Source: Ornithinimicrobium cerasi (GTDB lineage Bacteria > Actinomycetota > Actinomycetes > Actinomycetales > Dermatophilaceae). Taken from it: 64,000 nucleotides of DNA. Made by a program: the position numbers and the translations under genes. Location of the stretch: NCBI RefSeq assembly GCF_003702705.1, contig NZ_QZMN01000005.1, positions 186,001 through 250,000 on the forward strand, read 5' to 3'. The first letter of the stretch is position 1, and each line of letters starts with the position of its first letter. Below, in pieces: positions 8,093 through 16,318 of the stretch. The notes under the pieces are model-generated. The model did not search any database. It saw nothing but the letters and a program-made list of their open reading frames with translations, and was not told the DNA's origin.

Positions 8093-8755
8093 ATGTCCCG
8101 TCGCATCGTCGTCCTGACCGCAGGCCTCTCCCAGCCCTCGTCGACCCGCCTGCTCGCCGACCAGCTCGCCGACGCGGTGACCACCCAGGTCAGCGCCCGG
8201 GGGGAGTCGCTCGAGGTCGACGTGATCGAGCTCCGTGAGCTCGCCTCCGACCTCGCCACCACGATGACCACGGGGGGTATGCCGACGCCCGCCGTCCGGC
8301 GCGCCCTCGACCTGGTCTCCGCGGCCGACGGTCTCGTCGCGGTGACGCCGGTCTTCGCGGCGAGCTACTCCGGACTGTTCAAGATGTTCGTGGACGTCCT
8401 CGACCCCGACGCGCTCACCGGGATGCCGGTGGTGATCGCGGCGACCGCCGGGACCGCCCGCCACCAGCTGGTGCTCGACCACGCCCTGCGCCCGCTCTTC
8501 AGCTACCTGCGCGCGGTCGTCCTGCCCACCGGAGTCTTCGCCGCCACCGAGGACTTCGGCGGCGGGCAGTCGGTCGAGCTCTCGAGCCGGGTCGCCCGGG
8601 CCGCGGCAGAGCTGGCCGCCCAGGTGGTGGCGGAGACGGGCGCTGTCGGGGGGTTCGTCCAGGACGTCGCGCCGGCTCGGCGGCGTCGCTCGGGGACGGA
8701 CCTCGACACCGACGTGACCGACTTCGAGACCCTCCTGGCGGACCTCGGCCAGTGA
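8093..8755 (+). CDS. NAD(P)H-dependent FMN reductase, CE1759-like partner of LLM monooxygenase
   Basis: The 220-residue flavodoxin-fold protein starts with MSRRIVVLTAGLSQPSSTR, a flavin phosphate-binding loop. VAVTPVFAASYSGLFKMFVD supplies the second FMN loop, as in NADPH:FMN reductases of the SsuE/MsuE type. It should supply FMNH2 to the monooxygenase encoded immediately upstream, with which it forms a two-gene operon. GAGGAGCTCACGT precedes the ATG. The last 40 or so residues are polar and contain an RRRR run, extending past the fold. Confidence 0.85.
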   Translation: MSRRIVVLTAGLSQPSSTRLLADQLADAVTTQVSARGESLEVDVIELRELASDLATTMTTGGMPTPAVRRALDLVSAADGLVAVTPVFAASYSGLFKMFVDVLDPDALTGMPVVIAATAGTARHQLVLDHALRPLFSYLRAVVLPTGVFAATEDFGGGQSVELSSRVARAAAELAAQVVAETGAVGGFVQDVAPARRRRSGTDLDTDVTDFETLLADLGQ

Positions 8756-8783
8756 GGACCCCTCGTCCCCAGGACCGTCGCGG

Positions 8784-8789
8784 CAGACT
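8784..8789 (+). promoter_or_regulatory. -10 box for the first metzincin-like gene (leaderless)
   Basis: CAGACT is separated by 6 nt from the ATG at 8796. The same hexamer and spacing occur before the NRPS gene at 39681. Confidence 0.4.
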
Positions 8790-8795
8790 GGTGCC

Positions 8796-9518
8796 ATGAC
8801 ACCGGAGGGCCGCGGCTCGGGCTGCGGGGGGATGCTCGCGACCCTCGTCGTGATGGCCCTGGTCATCTCGGGCGTCGTGTGGGTCTCACCGGCGCTGGAC
8901 CTCGGCAGCGTGCGCAGGACCGTGCTGACCCACGACAGCCTCGACGGGGTGCCCGGCTCCGGCGGGGACGGTTACAGCTTCATCTCGACCACCTCGACCG
9001 GCCGGCCCGTCACCTGGGCGTGCGAGGCGCGGATCGAGCTGGTCGTCAATCCCGAGGGCGCCCCGGACGGGTATGCCGAGCTCGTCGCCTCCGCGGTCGC
9101 CACCGTCAACGGGGTGAGCTCGTTCAGCCTGGAGGTCGGCGGGGAGACCGAGGACCGCAGCTTCCTGGAGCGGGGTCGGGGCCCGGTGCTGCTCGGGTGG
9201 GCGGACGAGGAGGAGGTGCCGCAGCTCGCCGGACCGACGGCCGGCATCGGCGGCGCCTCCTACGTCACCGGACCCGGCGGGACCGGCTCCGGGACCGCCG
9301 TCGGCGGCATGGTGGTCATCGACCGCGACCTGCCCCGCGGGTGGTTCGTCGGGGTCGACGAGGAGGCGGTGCTCGTCCACGAGCTGCTCCACGTGCTGGG
9401 GCTCGGGCACACCGACGACGGGAGCCAGCTGATGGCCGCGGAGAACACCGGCCAGAGCGCCCTCGGCGAGGGGGACCTCGCGGGCCTGGCGGCCCTGGAG
9501 GAGACGGCCTGCGGCTAG
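8796..9518 (+). CDS. Membrane-anchored matrixin-like zinc metalloprotease homolog
   Basis: This 240-residue protein has one N-terminal hydrophobic segment at about residues 13-33 and an extracellular C-terminal domain. HELLHVLGLGH near residue 196 is the HExxHxxGxxH zinc signature of metzincins, and the downstream QLMAAEN contains a Met as in the Met-turn. The catalytic Glu is kept. It is shorter than most secreted matrixins, and the substrate is unknown. A paralog with the same C-terminal domain lies at 13991-15073. The stop codon overlaps that of the convergent epimerase gene through a shared CTAG. Confidence 0.75.
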   Translation: MTPEGRGSGCGGMLATLVVMALVISGVVWVSPALDLGSVRRTVLTHDSLDGVPGSGGDGYSFISTTSTGRPVTWACEARIELVVNPEGAPDGYAELVASAVATVNGVSSFSLEVGGETEDRSFLERGRGPVLLGWADEEEVPQLAGPTAGIGGASYVTGPGGTGSGTAVGGMVVIDRDLPRGWFVGVDEEAVLVHELLHVLGLGHTDDGSQLMAAENTGQSALGEGDLAGLAALEETACG

Positions 9519-11254
9519 CGCCCGGGCAGCTGGCGCAGCTCCACCAGGGGCTGCTGGGCCAGCCACCACCCGGTGAGCCCACCGCCGGTGAGCTGGTAGG
9601 ACGTGCGGCCGGCGAGGTAGGCCGACCGGTCGGTCGGGTAGGTGGCGCCGGCCTTCAGCGTCACCAGCTTGCTGCCGGTCTGGGTGCCCGCCGCGTCGTA
9701 GCGGTACACCGCGACCCGGACGTCCTCGTCGACGTAGAGCTCGGCGTCGACGGGCACGTAGGCGTGGTACTCCACCAGCCCCCGGGACCACGCCCGGTCG
9801 AAGCCCTCGACGATCCACCAGCCCGCCAGGAAGCCGTCGCTGAGACGGATGACGGTGGGCCCGCCCGGGATCTTCCCCCGCCGGTCGAACGGCGCGCCGG
9901 TCGTCCGGTCGAGGGCGAGCGACCTGCTCTCCAGGACTCTCATCGTCCGGTCCTTGATGTGCACCGCCGAGTCGTCCAGCCGGTAGGCCACGGTCGTCCG
10001 CGGCGTGATGACCGCGAAGCCGGAGGTGTTGCGCCACTCCGGGAAGTCCGAGCGGTAGGTGTCGGCGTGCGAGATCCACAGCGGGTCGTGCGACATGCGG
10101 TAGAGCATGAGGAACTGCTGCTGGTGGTGCTGGTGGTAGGTGTGCCCCAGCTGCTTCTGCCAGAGCGAGTAGTAGCTGCTCCAGCCCGGGTTGCGGAAGC
10201 CCGGCAGCACCGTCGTCTCCAGCGTGCGCAGCGCCCCCCGGAAGAGCCACTCGGCGTCCGGGTGGTCGTGGTCGTACATCATCCAGTAGTCCCACAGCCC
10301 GTACATCGACCACATGTGCCCGTTGAGCACCCGCTCGCTGGACATCACCGGGTAGCGGGAGTACTCCTCCAGCCAGAGGTGACCGCCGGTGTCGACGAAC
10401 GAGCTGAAGTAGCCCTGCCCGTCGGGGGCCTGGAGGAACGCGCGGAAGGTCGCGTCGGCGGCGTCCCGCCACCTCCGCTCCCCGGTCACCTCGTGCAGGC
10501 GGACGAACGTGGACAGCGCCTGGCCGGACGCCATGCCCGAGGCCCACGGCGCGGTGAGCACCCCCTGCCCGTTGCGGAAGAGGTCGAAGTCGAAGTCGTA
10601 GGGGAAGTACCAGGCGCCGTCGATGACGTGCCGCCGGTCGATGATGCGCTGGGCGTTGGCGATCGCGACGTCGAGGTACTGCCTCTCGCCGGTGAGGCGG
10701 TAGGACTCCAGCGTGTTGAGCGCGTACTGCGCCTGCGCGATCGGGTGGTCGTAGACCCTGCCGTCCCAGTCCGCCCGGAAGACCCGCACCCCCGTCGTGT
10801 CGACGCGACCGAAGGGTACGGGGTTGACCCGGTTGCTCTGGTAGGGCTGCAGGCCCACCGGGATCTGCTTCAGCTCGACGGGCGCCTCGGCGAACCCGGC
10901 GATGCGCTGGCGCGGGACGTCGACCGGCCGGGGCGTCGTCGTGTCCGCGGCGGTGGCGCCGGGCTGCTCGCCGCCGTCCGGCTCGCCGGTCACCTCCGGG
11001 TCGCCGGTCACGTCCGGGTCCTCGTGGAGCCGCTCGGGCACCGGCACCACCTCGGCCGGGCCCAGCTCGGCCGCGCCCCCCGTGAGTCCCTCCACCCCGT
11101 GCAGGTCCGGCCACGCCTCGTCCGTGCCCTCGGGGTATGCCGTCGCGCCGCTCTCCCCGCCGGTGCCTGTCACCGCGGTGGCGGCGACCGGCCCGGCCAG
11201 CAGCGCCAGCGCGACCGCCGTCACCCCGGCGCGAGTCCTCCATCGCCGCGTCAT
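9515..11254 (-). CDS. Secreted D-glucuronyl C5-epimerase-family protein
   Basis: The 579-residue protein has a signal peptide (basic MTRRWRTR, hydrophobic core, cleavage near residue 26) and a Pro/Asp/Gly-rich linker to about residue 120. After that comes an (alpha/alpha)-barrel with repeated aromatic helices, including YPVMSSERVLNGHMWSMYGL, the best conserved stretch of the heparosan C5-epimerase C-terminal domain. The animal enzymes convert glucuronate to iduronate in heparan sulfate; bacterial homologs may act on other uronate polymers. I see no polymer synthase, sulfotransferase or lyase nearby, so the substrate is open. GGGAGGAGCTCG precedes the ATG at 11254. Confidence 0.75.
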   Translation of the reverse strand: MTRRWRTRAGVTAVALALLAGPVAATAVTGTGGESGATAYPEGTDEAWPDLHGVEGLTGGAAELGPAEVVPVPERLHEDPDVTGDPEVTGEPDGGEQPGATAADTTTPRPVDVPRQRIAGFAEAPVELKQIPVGLQPYQSNRVNPVPFGRVDTTGVRVFRADWDGRVYDHPIAQAQYALNTLESYRLTGERQYLDVAIANAQRIIDRRHVIDGAWYFPYDFDFDLFRNGQGVLTAPWASGMASGQALSTFVRLHEVTGERRWRDAADATFRAFLQAPDGQGYFSSFVDTGGHLWLEEYSRYPVMSSERVLNGHMWSMYGLWDYWMMYDHDHPDAEWLFRGALRTLETTVLPGFRNPGWSSYYSLWQKQLGHTYHQHHQQQFLMLYRMSHDPLWISHADTYRSDFPEWRNTSGFAVITPRTTVAYRLDDSAVHIKDRTMRVLESRSLALDRTTGAPFDRRGKIPGGPTVIRLSDGFLAGWWIVEGFDRAWSRGLVEYHAYVPVDAELYVDEDVRVAVYRYDAAGTQTGSKLVTLKAGATYPTDRSAYLAGRTSYQLTGGGLTGWWLAQQPLVELRQLPGR

Positions 11255-11357
11255 CGAGCTCCTCCCTGCCCCGGCCGGTGGGCCGGTCTCGGGTGCAGCG
11301 TGTCAAACCGGGCCGCCCGGCACAAGCGCCCGCGCGGGGAGGGTGCCCCCGGCGGCA

Positions 11358-11363
11358 TACCCT
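11358..11363 (+). promoter_or_regulatory. -10 box of the PIG-L deacetylase gene (leaderless)
   Basis: TACCCT, inside one copy of the GGCATACC octamer, is 7 nt before the GTG at 11371. Confidence 0.4.
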
Positions 11364-11370
11364 GTCGCGG

Positions 11371-12168
11371 GTGAGCACGATCGTCTTCCTCCACGCCCAC
11401 CCCGACGACGAGGCCTCCGGGAGCGGCGCCACGATGCGCCTCGCGGCCGACGCGGGTCACCGCGTCGTCTGCGTCTTCGCCACCAACGGCGACCACGGGT
11501 CGGTCCCGGCCGACCTGGCCGAGGGGGAGACCGTCGTCGGGCGCCGGCGCCGGGAGGCCGAGGCGTCCGCGCAGGTGCTGGGCATCGCCCGTGTCGCCTG
11601 GCTCGGTTACGCCGACTCCGGCATGCACGGCTGGGAGCAGAACGCGCACGACACGTCCTTCCACGGTGCGGACACCGAGGAGGCGGCAGCCCGGCTCGCG
11701 GCGGTCCTCGACGAGGAGGGGGCGGCCGTGGTGGTGGGCTACGACTGGCACGGCGGCTACGGGCACCCGGACCACGTCAAGGTGCACCACGTCGTCCACC
11801 GCGCCGCCGCGCTGGCCGGCGCCCGCCCCCGGGTGCTGGAGGGGACGATGAACCGGGACGCCCTGCGACGGCAGTTCGTCGCGGCCCGGGAGGCGGGGAT
11901 GGCCCCCGAGGACTCCGACTGGGACCCCGACCTCCCCGCCGACGACGGCAACCCGCTCGGCACGCCCGAGGCCGAGCTGCACTGGCACGTGGACGGGCGC
12001 CCGGTGCTCGGGGCCAAGCGGGCTGCGCTCGCCTGCCACGCCTCGCAGGAGGACGTCGGGTGGATGCTGCAGCTGCCCGAGGAGCAGTTCGCGTCGGTCT
12101 TCGGCGACGAGTGGTTCAGCGAGCCCGGTCGGGCGGCGGGCATCACCGAGGGCCTGCCGTTCGACTGA
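11371..12168 (+). CDS. PIG-L/LmbE-family deacetylase
   Basis: This 265-residue protein has the AHPDDE zinc-binding motif at residues 9-14 and the later GYGHPDHVKVH motif that supplies the third metal ligand. It belongs to the family of N-acetylglucosaminyl deacetylases that includes mycothiol enzymes MshB and Mca. It has no signal peptide. The length and the motif spacing are near those of MshB, but without alignment I cannot tell MshB from Mca or from an unrelated deacetylase. The other mycothiol genes are not in the window. A GTG start with a -10 box 7 nt upstream suggests leaderless translation. Confidence 0.8.
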   Translation: MSTIVFLHAHPDDEASGSGATMRLAADAGHRVVCVFATNGDHGSVPADLAEGETVVGRRRREAEASAQVLGIARVAWLGYADSGMHGWEQNAHDTSFHGADTEEAAARLAAVLDEEGAAVVVGYDWHGGYGHPDHVKVHHVVHRAAALAGARPRVLEGTMNRDALRRQFVAAREAGMAPEDSDWDPDLPADDGNPLGTPEAELHWHVDGRPVLGAKRAALACHASQEDVGWMLQLPEEQFASVFGDEWFSEPGRAAGITEGLPFD

Positions 12169-12202
12169 CGACCCGCCCGCCGCAGGTCCTGGCGCACGAT
12201 CC

Positions 12203-13231
12203 CTAGTGCACGTGCCTGCGGAACCACGCCAGGCTGGCGGCCCACGGACCGGCCCGGTCGGCGAGGTCCGGGAGCAGCGGCGCCAGCTCGGCCGAGAAGC
12301 TCTCGCTCGACTCCCGCGGCAGCAGGGAGGGGAGGTTGTCGATGGCGATCACCTCCAGCGGGTGCTCCTGCGACCCGAACCGCCGCACCGGCTCCTGCCA
12401 CGTGGTGATCGCGGTGTTGAACGGCAGCAGGTTCGCCTCGGAGGTGACGTCGCAGGTCACGTCGCCGACCGTGCGCAGCCGGCGGGGCGCCTCGAGGTCC
12501 GCCTCGGTGACGAAGGGGTCGCGCGGCTGGGCGCTCACCACGCAGTTGACGAGGACGTCGTGGTCCAGCAGCGCGGGGCGGTCGAGCTGCACGGTGTCGA
12601 CGCGGTCCCACCGCGTCACCGCGCACCCGGCCACCGTGAGCGCCTCGGTCGCACCGGTGCCGGAGCGGCCCCGGGCGCCGATGACCAGGGCCCGCTCGGC
12701 GGCGCGGCCCTCCCGGGTGGACCGCAGGCGGGCGTCCAGGTCGGCGCGGCTCATCGGGCCCACCCCGCCCGGGAGCTCGCCGCGGTGGCGCAGGACCGCG
12801 AGGGCGGCCCCGACATACCCCGCCCAGAAGCCGAAGGCGACGACCCGCTTGCCGTCGACGGTGAGGTACTCCACGTCGAGGAGCTCCCCGCCACCCCGGC
12901 GGAACCTCTCGAGGACCTCCTCTGCCCCCTCCTGCCCCTTGTAGGCGTGCGCGAAGAAGACGTGCGTGTGCTGCAGGTCGGCGGGGTCCTCGGGCAGCTC
13001 CTTGATGCCGACGACGACCGCGCCCTGCGGGGCGTCGACCCAGGACCCGCTGGGGGCGGTGTCGCAGCCGACCGCGACGTACTCCTCGACCCCGACGACC
13101 CGTGTCGGTGACTCCTCGACGGTGACCCGGAAGCCGTCGGCGATCAGGCGCGCGGCGTCGGCCGGCACGATCGGCACGCGCTGCTCGGTCGGACGGGCTT
13201 CGGCGCGGATCCACAGGTGGGGGCGTGACAT
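12203..13231 (-). CDS. Saccharopine dehydrogenase (LYS1-type, lysine-forming)-like protein
   Basis: This 342-residue protein starts MSRPHLWIRAEARPTEQRVPIVP, the start of the alanine dehydrogenase/transhydrogenase/LYS1 N-terminal domain. It contains GAVVVGIKELP, TYVFFAHAYKGQ-like HVFFAHAYKGQ, and a Rossmann segment ALVIGARGRSGTGATEAL. NAD-dependent LYS1 enzymes convert saccharopine to lysine and 2-oxoglutarate, or the reverse. Bacterial actinomycete homologs are common but mostly uncharacterised, so the direction is unknown. A TACCCT box lies 6 nt before the ATG at 13231, indicating a leaderless transcript. It is convergent with the deacetylase gene. Confidence 0.75.
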   Translation of the reverse strand: MSRPHLWIRAEARPTEQRVPIVPADAARLIADGFRVTVEESPTRVVGVEEYVAVGCDTAPSGSWVDAPQGAVVVGIKELPEDPADLQHTHVFFAHAYKGQEGAEEVLERFRRGGGELLDVEYLTVDGKRVVAFGFWAGYVGAALAVLRHRGELPGGVGPMSRADLDARLRSTREGRAAERALVIGARGRSGTGATEALTVAGCAVTRWDRVDTVQLDRPALLDHDVLVNCVVSAQPRDPFVTEADLEAPRRLRTVGDVTCDVTSEANLLPFNTAITTWQEPVRRFGSQEHPLEVIAIDNLPSLLPRESSESFSAELAPLLPDLADRAGPWAASLAWFRRHVH

Positions 13232-13237
13232 GGGCCA

Positions 13238-13243
13238 AGGGTA
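13238..13243 (-). promoter_or_regulatory. -10 box of the saccharopine dehydrogenase-like gene (leaderless)
   Basis: TACCCT on the minus strand lies 6 nt before the ATG at 13231. Confidence 0.4.
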
Positions 13244-13340
13244 TGCAGTCCCTACGCACTCATGCGTATTCCCCTGGGGGGTCGGGCGGCGCCACCGTTG
13301 TCCGGTGAGCGGCCGCGACGGAGCGGTCCCCCGGGCGGGG

Positions 13341-13520
13341 ATGACGGTCGAGCCGCTCATCCCCAGCAAGGCGATCGTCGGCGGCGGGGCGTTCGACAAC
13401 AAGGGCAAGGCGCGGAAGCCGTTCGCGTACCTGTCCGAGGACGACTTCGGCATGGTGATCGGGGGGGCGATCGGCTACCTCGTCGAGGCGGGGTGCCCCC
13501 TGCCGCCCGAGGAGGGCTAA
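13341..13520 (+). CDS. Small hypothetical protein, 59 residues
   Basis: An ATG at 13341, preceded by GGGCGGGG, opens a 59-residue frame that starts MTVEPLIPSKAIVGGG and ends CPLPPEEG. The composition is protein-like, with high GC3, a KGKARKPFAYLSEDDF segment and a hydrophobic stretch GMVIGGAIGYLVEAG. I do not recognise it. It may be a small real protein or the surviving end of a longer decayed gene, since the following 470 bp look degraded. Confidence 0.4.
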   Translation: MTVEPLIPSKAIVGGGAFDNKGKARKPFAYLSEDDFGMVIGGAIGYLVEAGCPLPPEEG

Positions 13521-13873
13521 GCCACGGCTGACGCGCCTCCGGCTGTTCCGCGGAACGGGCACATCCGACCCCGTCCTGCAGCTTCGCGGCCATCTGCGCG
13601 AATGTGCCCGTCCGCGGCAACGCCGCGCGCACCGGCACGGCCGGCGCCAACAGAAGCGGTCTGCCCGTCCCGGCTACGCGGCTGACGGCGTGGGCGCGCG
13701 GCGGGCCCGGGCGACTCCACCGGCACGGAGAGCTGGTGCACGGTGATCCCGAGCCGGTCGATGACCTCCATCGTCTCCGGGGATGCCGTAGCCCCTGCGA
13801 CCAGCTCGGCGAGCAGCACGGGCCCGTCGTGGCAGCGGTCCACGTGGAAACGGAACCGCGGATGACGCCGCAT
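13520..13873 (-). pseudogene. Possible frameshifted gene remnant
   Basis: From an ATG at 13873, preceded by CCCGAGGAC, the minus strand encodes about 52 protein-like residues with strong GC3 (MRRHPRFRFHVDRCHDG to about HQLSVPVES). Near 13715 the frame becomes Arg/Pro/Gly-rich noise, while another minus frame takes up good GC3 and encodes TGTFAQMAAKLQDGVG near 13560-13610. This pattern suggests a single short gene broken by an indel. I do not recognise the family. The same-strand frame of the first part ends at 13517. Confidence 0.3.
13548..13617. repeat. Imperfect inverted repeat with 37-bp loop in decayed region
   Basis: CCGCGGAACGGGCACAT at 13548-13564 is mirrored by ATGTGCCCGTCCGCGG at 13602-13617, differing by a single extra A. 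It lies within the putative pseudogene and could be the scar of a small palindromic element. Confidence 0.4.
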
Positions 13874-13978
13874 GTCCTCGGGGGTGCCACCCGCCCGCGG
13901 GGCTGTCCACACCAGTCGCCATGAGGGTGCAACAAGGCAGACGTGGCCGGCCCGGCAGGCACCGTGGGTCCGGTGCGT

Positions 13979-13984
13979 CACAAT
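13979..13984 (+). promoter_or_regulatory. -10 box for the second metzincin-like gene (leaderless)
   Basis: CACAAT lies 6 nt before the ATG at 13991. Confidence 0.35.
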
Positions 13985-13990
13985 GCGGGC

Positions 13991-15073
13991 ATGGGGATCT
14001 TCGAGTCGGCCGCGCGGCGGCGCCGGGCCGCCGAGCTGGAGCGGCGGCTCGCCGAGCTGGACGAGTGGGACCGGGTCTACGGGCTGGGCGGGGTCCCGCG
14101 GGACACCACCTGGCGCTACCACTCGCCGGACGGTGCCCCCCCGGTGCGCGCCCTCGACCCCGCGCCCTACCGCGCCCCGCACCGGGGCCACCGCGCCCCT
14201 CCGCCCCGCCGGCGGGGCGGCCGCTGGGTGCTCCTGCTCCTCGTCGGGGGGATCGTGGGCGGGGCCTACGCGTTCCCGGACGAGGCGTCGGCCCTGAGGG
14301 GCTGGGCCACGTCGGCCGGCCGGTCGGTCCTGGGGATGCCGGAGGTCGGGGAGCGCACCGCGGCGTCGGCAGGCCCGCTCCCCGGCGGGGTCGCCCGGGA
14401 GGGCGGGCTGGCCGACGCGGTGCGGGACCGGATCCAGGACGTGGTTCCCGCCCTCGAGGGGTTGCCGACCGGGTGGCGGCCTGCGAGCGGCCAGCGCGTG
14501 CTGCCCGCGGTCGACCCCGGCACGCGCGGCGCCCACGCGTTCGTCTCCACCCAGCCCGGGTCCGAGGTCCCCGTCGGGTTCTCCCCCTGCGGCACGATCG
14601 AGGTCGCGGTGAACCCCGACGGGGCGCCGGGTGACTACGCCGGGATCGTCGAGGACTCGCTCGGGCGGCTCTCCGCGGCCACCGGGCTGCACCTCGAGCT
14701 CGTCGGGGAGACCGACGAGACGTGGTCCATGGAGCCGCGGTCGGCCGGGGCGCCGGTCGTCGTCGCCTGGTCGGTGGCCGCCGACGTCCCCGAGCTGGCC
14801 GGTGACCGCGCCGGGATGGGTGGTGCGACGGTCCTGACCGGTCCCGACGGCTGGTCGTGGGCCGCGTCCGGCCAGGTCGTCCTCGACGCCGCCGACCTCC
14901 CCTCGCGCGAGGCCCACGCCGCGGTGCTCGACCACGAGCTCGCGCACGTCCTCGGGCTCGACCACGTGGACGACCCGGGGGAGCTCATGGCACCCGTCAA
15001 CCTCGGGCTCACCGACTTCGGCCCCGGTGACCGTGAGGGCCTGGCCGCGCTCGGGGCCATCGCCTGCCCCTGA
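13991..15073 (+). CDS. Membrane-anchored matrixin-like zinc metalloprotease homolog, long form
   Basis: This 360-residue protein has a cytoplasmic N-terminus with a charged helix (RRRRAAELERRLAELDEW) and a Pro/Arg-rich linker. A single membrane segment near residues 78-92 is followed by a large extracellular part. The C-terminal 170 residues align with the protein at 8796-9518: both have VNPxGAPxxYA, GAPVVVAW/GPVLLGW, AGxGGA, and the zinc signature, here HELAHVLGLDHVDD. The metal ligands and catalytic Glu are intact. The extra N-terminal half is unique to this paralog. The function is unknown; a role in envelope protein processing is inference only. Confidence 0.75.
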   Translation: MGIFESAARRRRAAELERRLAELDEWDRVYGLGGVPRDTTWRYHSPDGAPPVRALDPAPYRAPHRGHRAPPPRRRGGRWVLLLLVGGIVGGAYAFPDEASALRGWATSAGRSVLGMPEVGERTAASAGPLPGGVAREGGLADAVRDRIQDVVPALEGLPTGWRPASGQRVLPAVDPGTRGAHAFVSTQPGSEVPVGFSPCGTIEVAVNPDGAPGDYAGIVEDSLGRLSAATGLHLELVGETDETWSMEPRSAGAPVVVAWSVAADVPELAGDRAGMGGATVLTGPDGWSWAASGQVVLDAADLPSREAHAAVLDHELAHVLGLDHVDDPGELMAPVNLGLTDFGPGDREGLAALGAIACP

Positions 15074-15101
15074 CGGCGACCGTCCGGGGGCGCTGGGACG
15101 C

Positions 15102-16271
15102 TCAGAGCGAGGACGCCATCCGGCGCACCGCCTCGGTCATCAGCTCCGGGGAGGTGCCGATGTTGAGCCGTGCGAATCCCGCTCCACCGGCGCCGAAGGC
15201 CGGGCCGGGGGACAGCTGCACCCTGCCCCGCTCGAGGAAGGTGGCCGCCGGGTCCTCCCCCAGGCCGAGGCCGCGGCAGTCCAGCCAGGCCAGGTAGGAG
15301 GAGGTCCCCGGTCGGTAGCGCACGGCCGGCAGGTGCTCGGCGAGGAGCCCCACCAGCTCGGCGGTGCGCCGCTCCAGCTGCCCGCGCACGTCGTCGAGCC
15401 ACTCCCGGCCGTCGGTGTACGCCGCGACGGCGGCGTACTGGCCCAGGATCGAGGGGGCCCAGTCCGACTCGTCCCGGATCTGCGGCCAGCGGCCCTCGAC
15501 GGCGGTGATCCCGACCGCGAGCTTCAGGCCGGCGGTGTTGAAGGCCTTGGACGGCGAGTGCAGGGCGATCCCGACCTGCCGGGCGGCGTCGGAGACGGTC
15601 AGCCAGGGCACGAAGTGCTGCGGGCTGCCGGGGTGGACGAGCGGGGCGTGGATCTCGTCGGCGATGACCACCGCGTCGTGCGCGAGCGCCAGCTCGGCCA
15701 GCGCGGCCAGGTCCTCGCGCGGGTAGACGTAGCCGAGCGGGTTGTGTGGCGAGCACAGCAGGACCACGCGGGCCCCGGAGGCGAGCGCGCGCTCCATACC
15801 CTCGAGGTCCAGGCGTCCTCCCGCGGCGACGTCGAGCATCGGCACCTCCAGCGCCTCCAGCCCGAGGCCGAGCAGCCACGGGTAGAAGGAGAGGTAGACC
15901 GGGGGGTTGAGGACGACCGGGTCGCCGGGGGAGGTGAGGGCGCGCAGCACCGCGGTCACGCCGTGGCCGACGTCGGAGAAGAGCCGCATCCGGCCCGGGG
16001 TCGCCGCGGGGTCCCAGTCCCAGGCGTGCCGGGCGAACCCGGCGAAGGCGTCGAGCACCGGGTCCGGGGCCCCTGCGTAGCCGAAGTCGCACCGCTCCAC
16101 CGCCACGCGCAGCGCCTCGCCGATCGCGGGCGCCGTCCGCACGTCCATCTCCGCCGTCCAGGCGGGCAGCACGTCGGCAGGCACGCGGCTCCACTTCGCC
16201 GAGCGGTGCTGCCGCATCTCCTCCAGGGTCAGGTCGAAGGGCGGGGTTCGCGGGGGGGCCGTGCTGCTCAT
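15102..16271 (-). CDS. MalY/PatB-type PLP-dependent C-S lyase (cystathionine beta-lyase) or aminotransferase
   Basis: This 389-residue fold-type I PLP enzyme has the features of the MalY/PatB group: WSRVPADVLPAWTAEMDVRT at the start, GVTAVLRALTSPGDPV, CSPHNPLGYVYPRE and the PLP lysine in SPSKAFNTAGLK (about Lys242). Members cleave cystathionine or other cysteine S-conjugates to thiols, pyruvate and ammonia, and some also act as aminotransferases. The cystathionine gamma-synthase gene at 45483-46691 would complete transsulfuration, but it is 29 kb away. It is divergent from the next gene, with 47 bp between the starts. Confidence 0.85.
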   Translation of the reverse strand: MSSTAPPRTPPFDLTLEEMRQHRSAKWSRVPADVLPAWTAEMDVRTAPAIGEALRVAVERCDFGYAGAPDPVLDAFAGFARHAWDWDPAATPGRMRLFSDVGHGVTAVLRALTSPGDPVVLNPPVYLSFYPWLLGLGLEALEVPMLDVAAGGRLDLEGMERALASGARVVLLCSPHNPLGYVYPREDLAALAELALAHDAVVIADEIHAPLVHPGSPQHFVPWLTVSDAARQVGIALHSPSKAFNTAGLKLAVGITAVEGRWPQIRDESDWAPSILGQYAAVAAYTDGREWLDDVRGQLERRTAELVGLLAEHLPAVRYRPGTSSYLAWLDCRGLGLGEDPAATFLERGRVQLSPGPAFGAGGAGFARLNIGTSPELMTEAVRRMASSL

Positions 16272-16306
16272 GCCGCCCAGCCTGTCAGGTCGCCGCAGGC
16301 CCTCGG

Positions 16307-16312
16307 CAGGAT
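16307..16312 (+). promoter_or_regulatory. -10 box of hypothetical gene (leaderless)
   Basis: CAGGAT lies 6 nt before the ATG at 16319. The same bases could serve as an AGGA ribosome-binding site, so this reading is tentative. Confidence 0.3.
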
Positions 16313-16318
16313 GGGGGT

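Larger units (their letters stand above)
13521..13990. other. 470-bp stretch without an intact gene
   Basis: Apart from the minus-strand remnant and the inverted repeat listed separately, I see no intact gene. The right end holds the CACAAT box used by the next gene. Confidence 0.5.
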
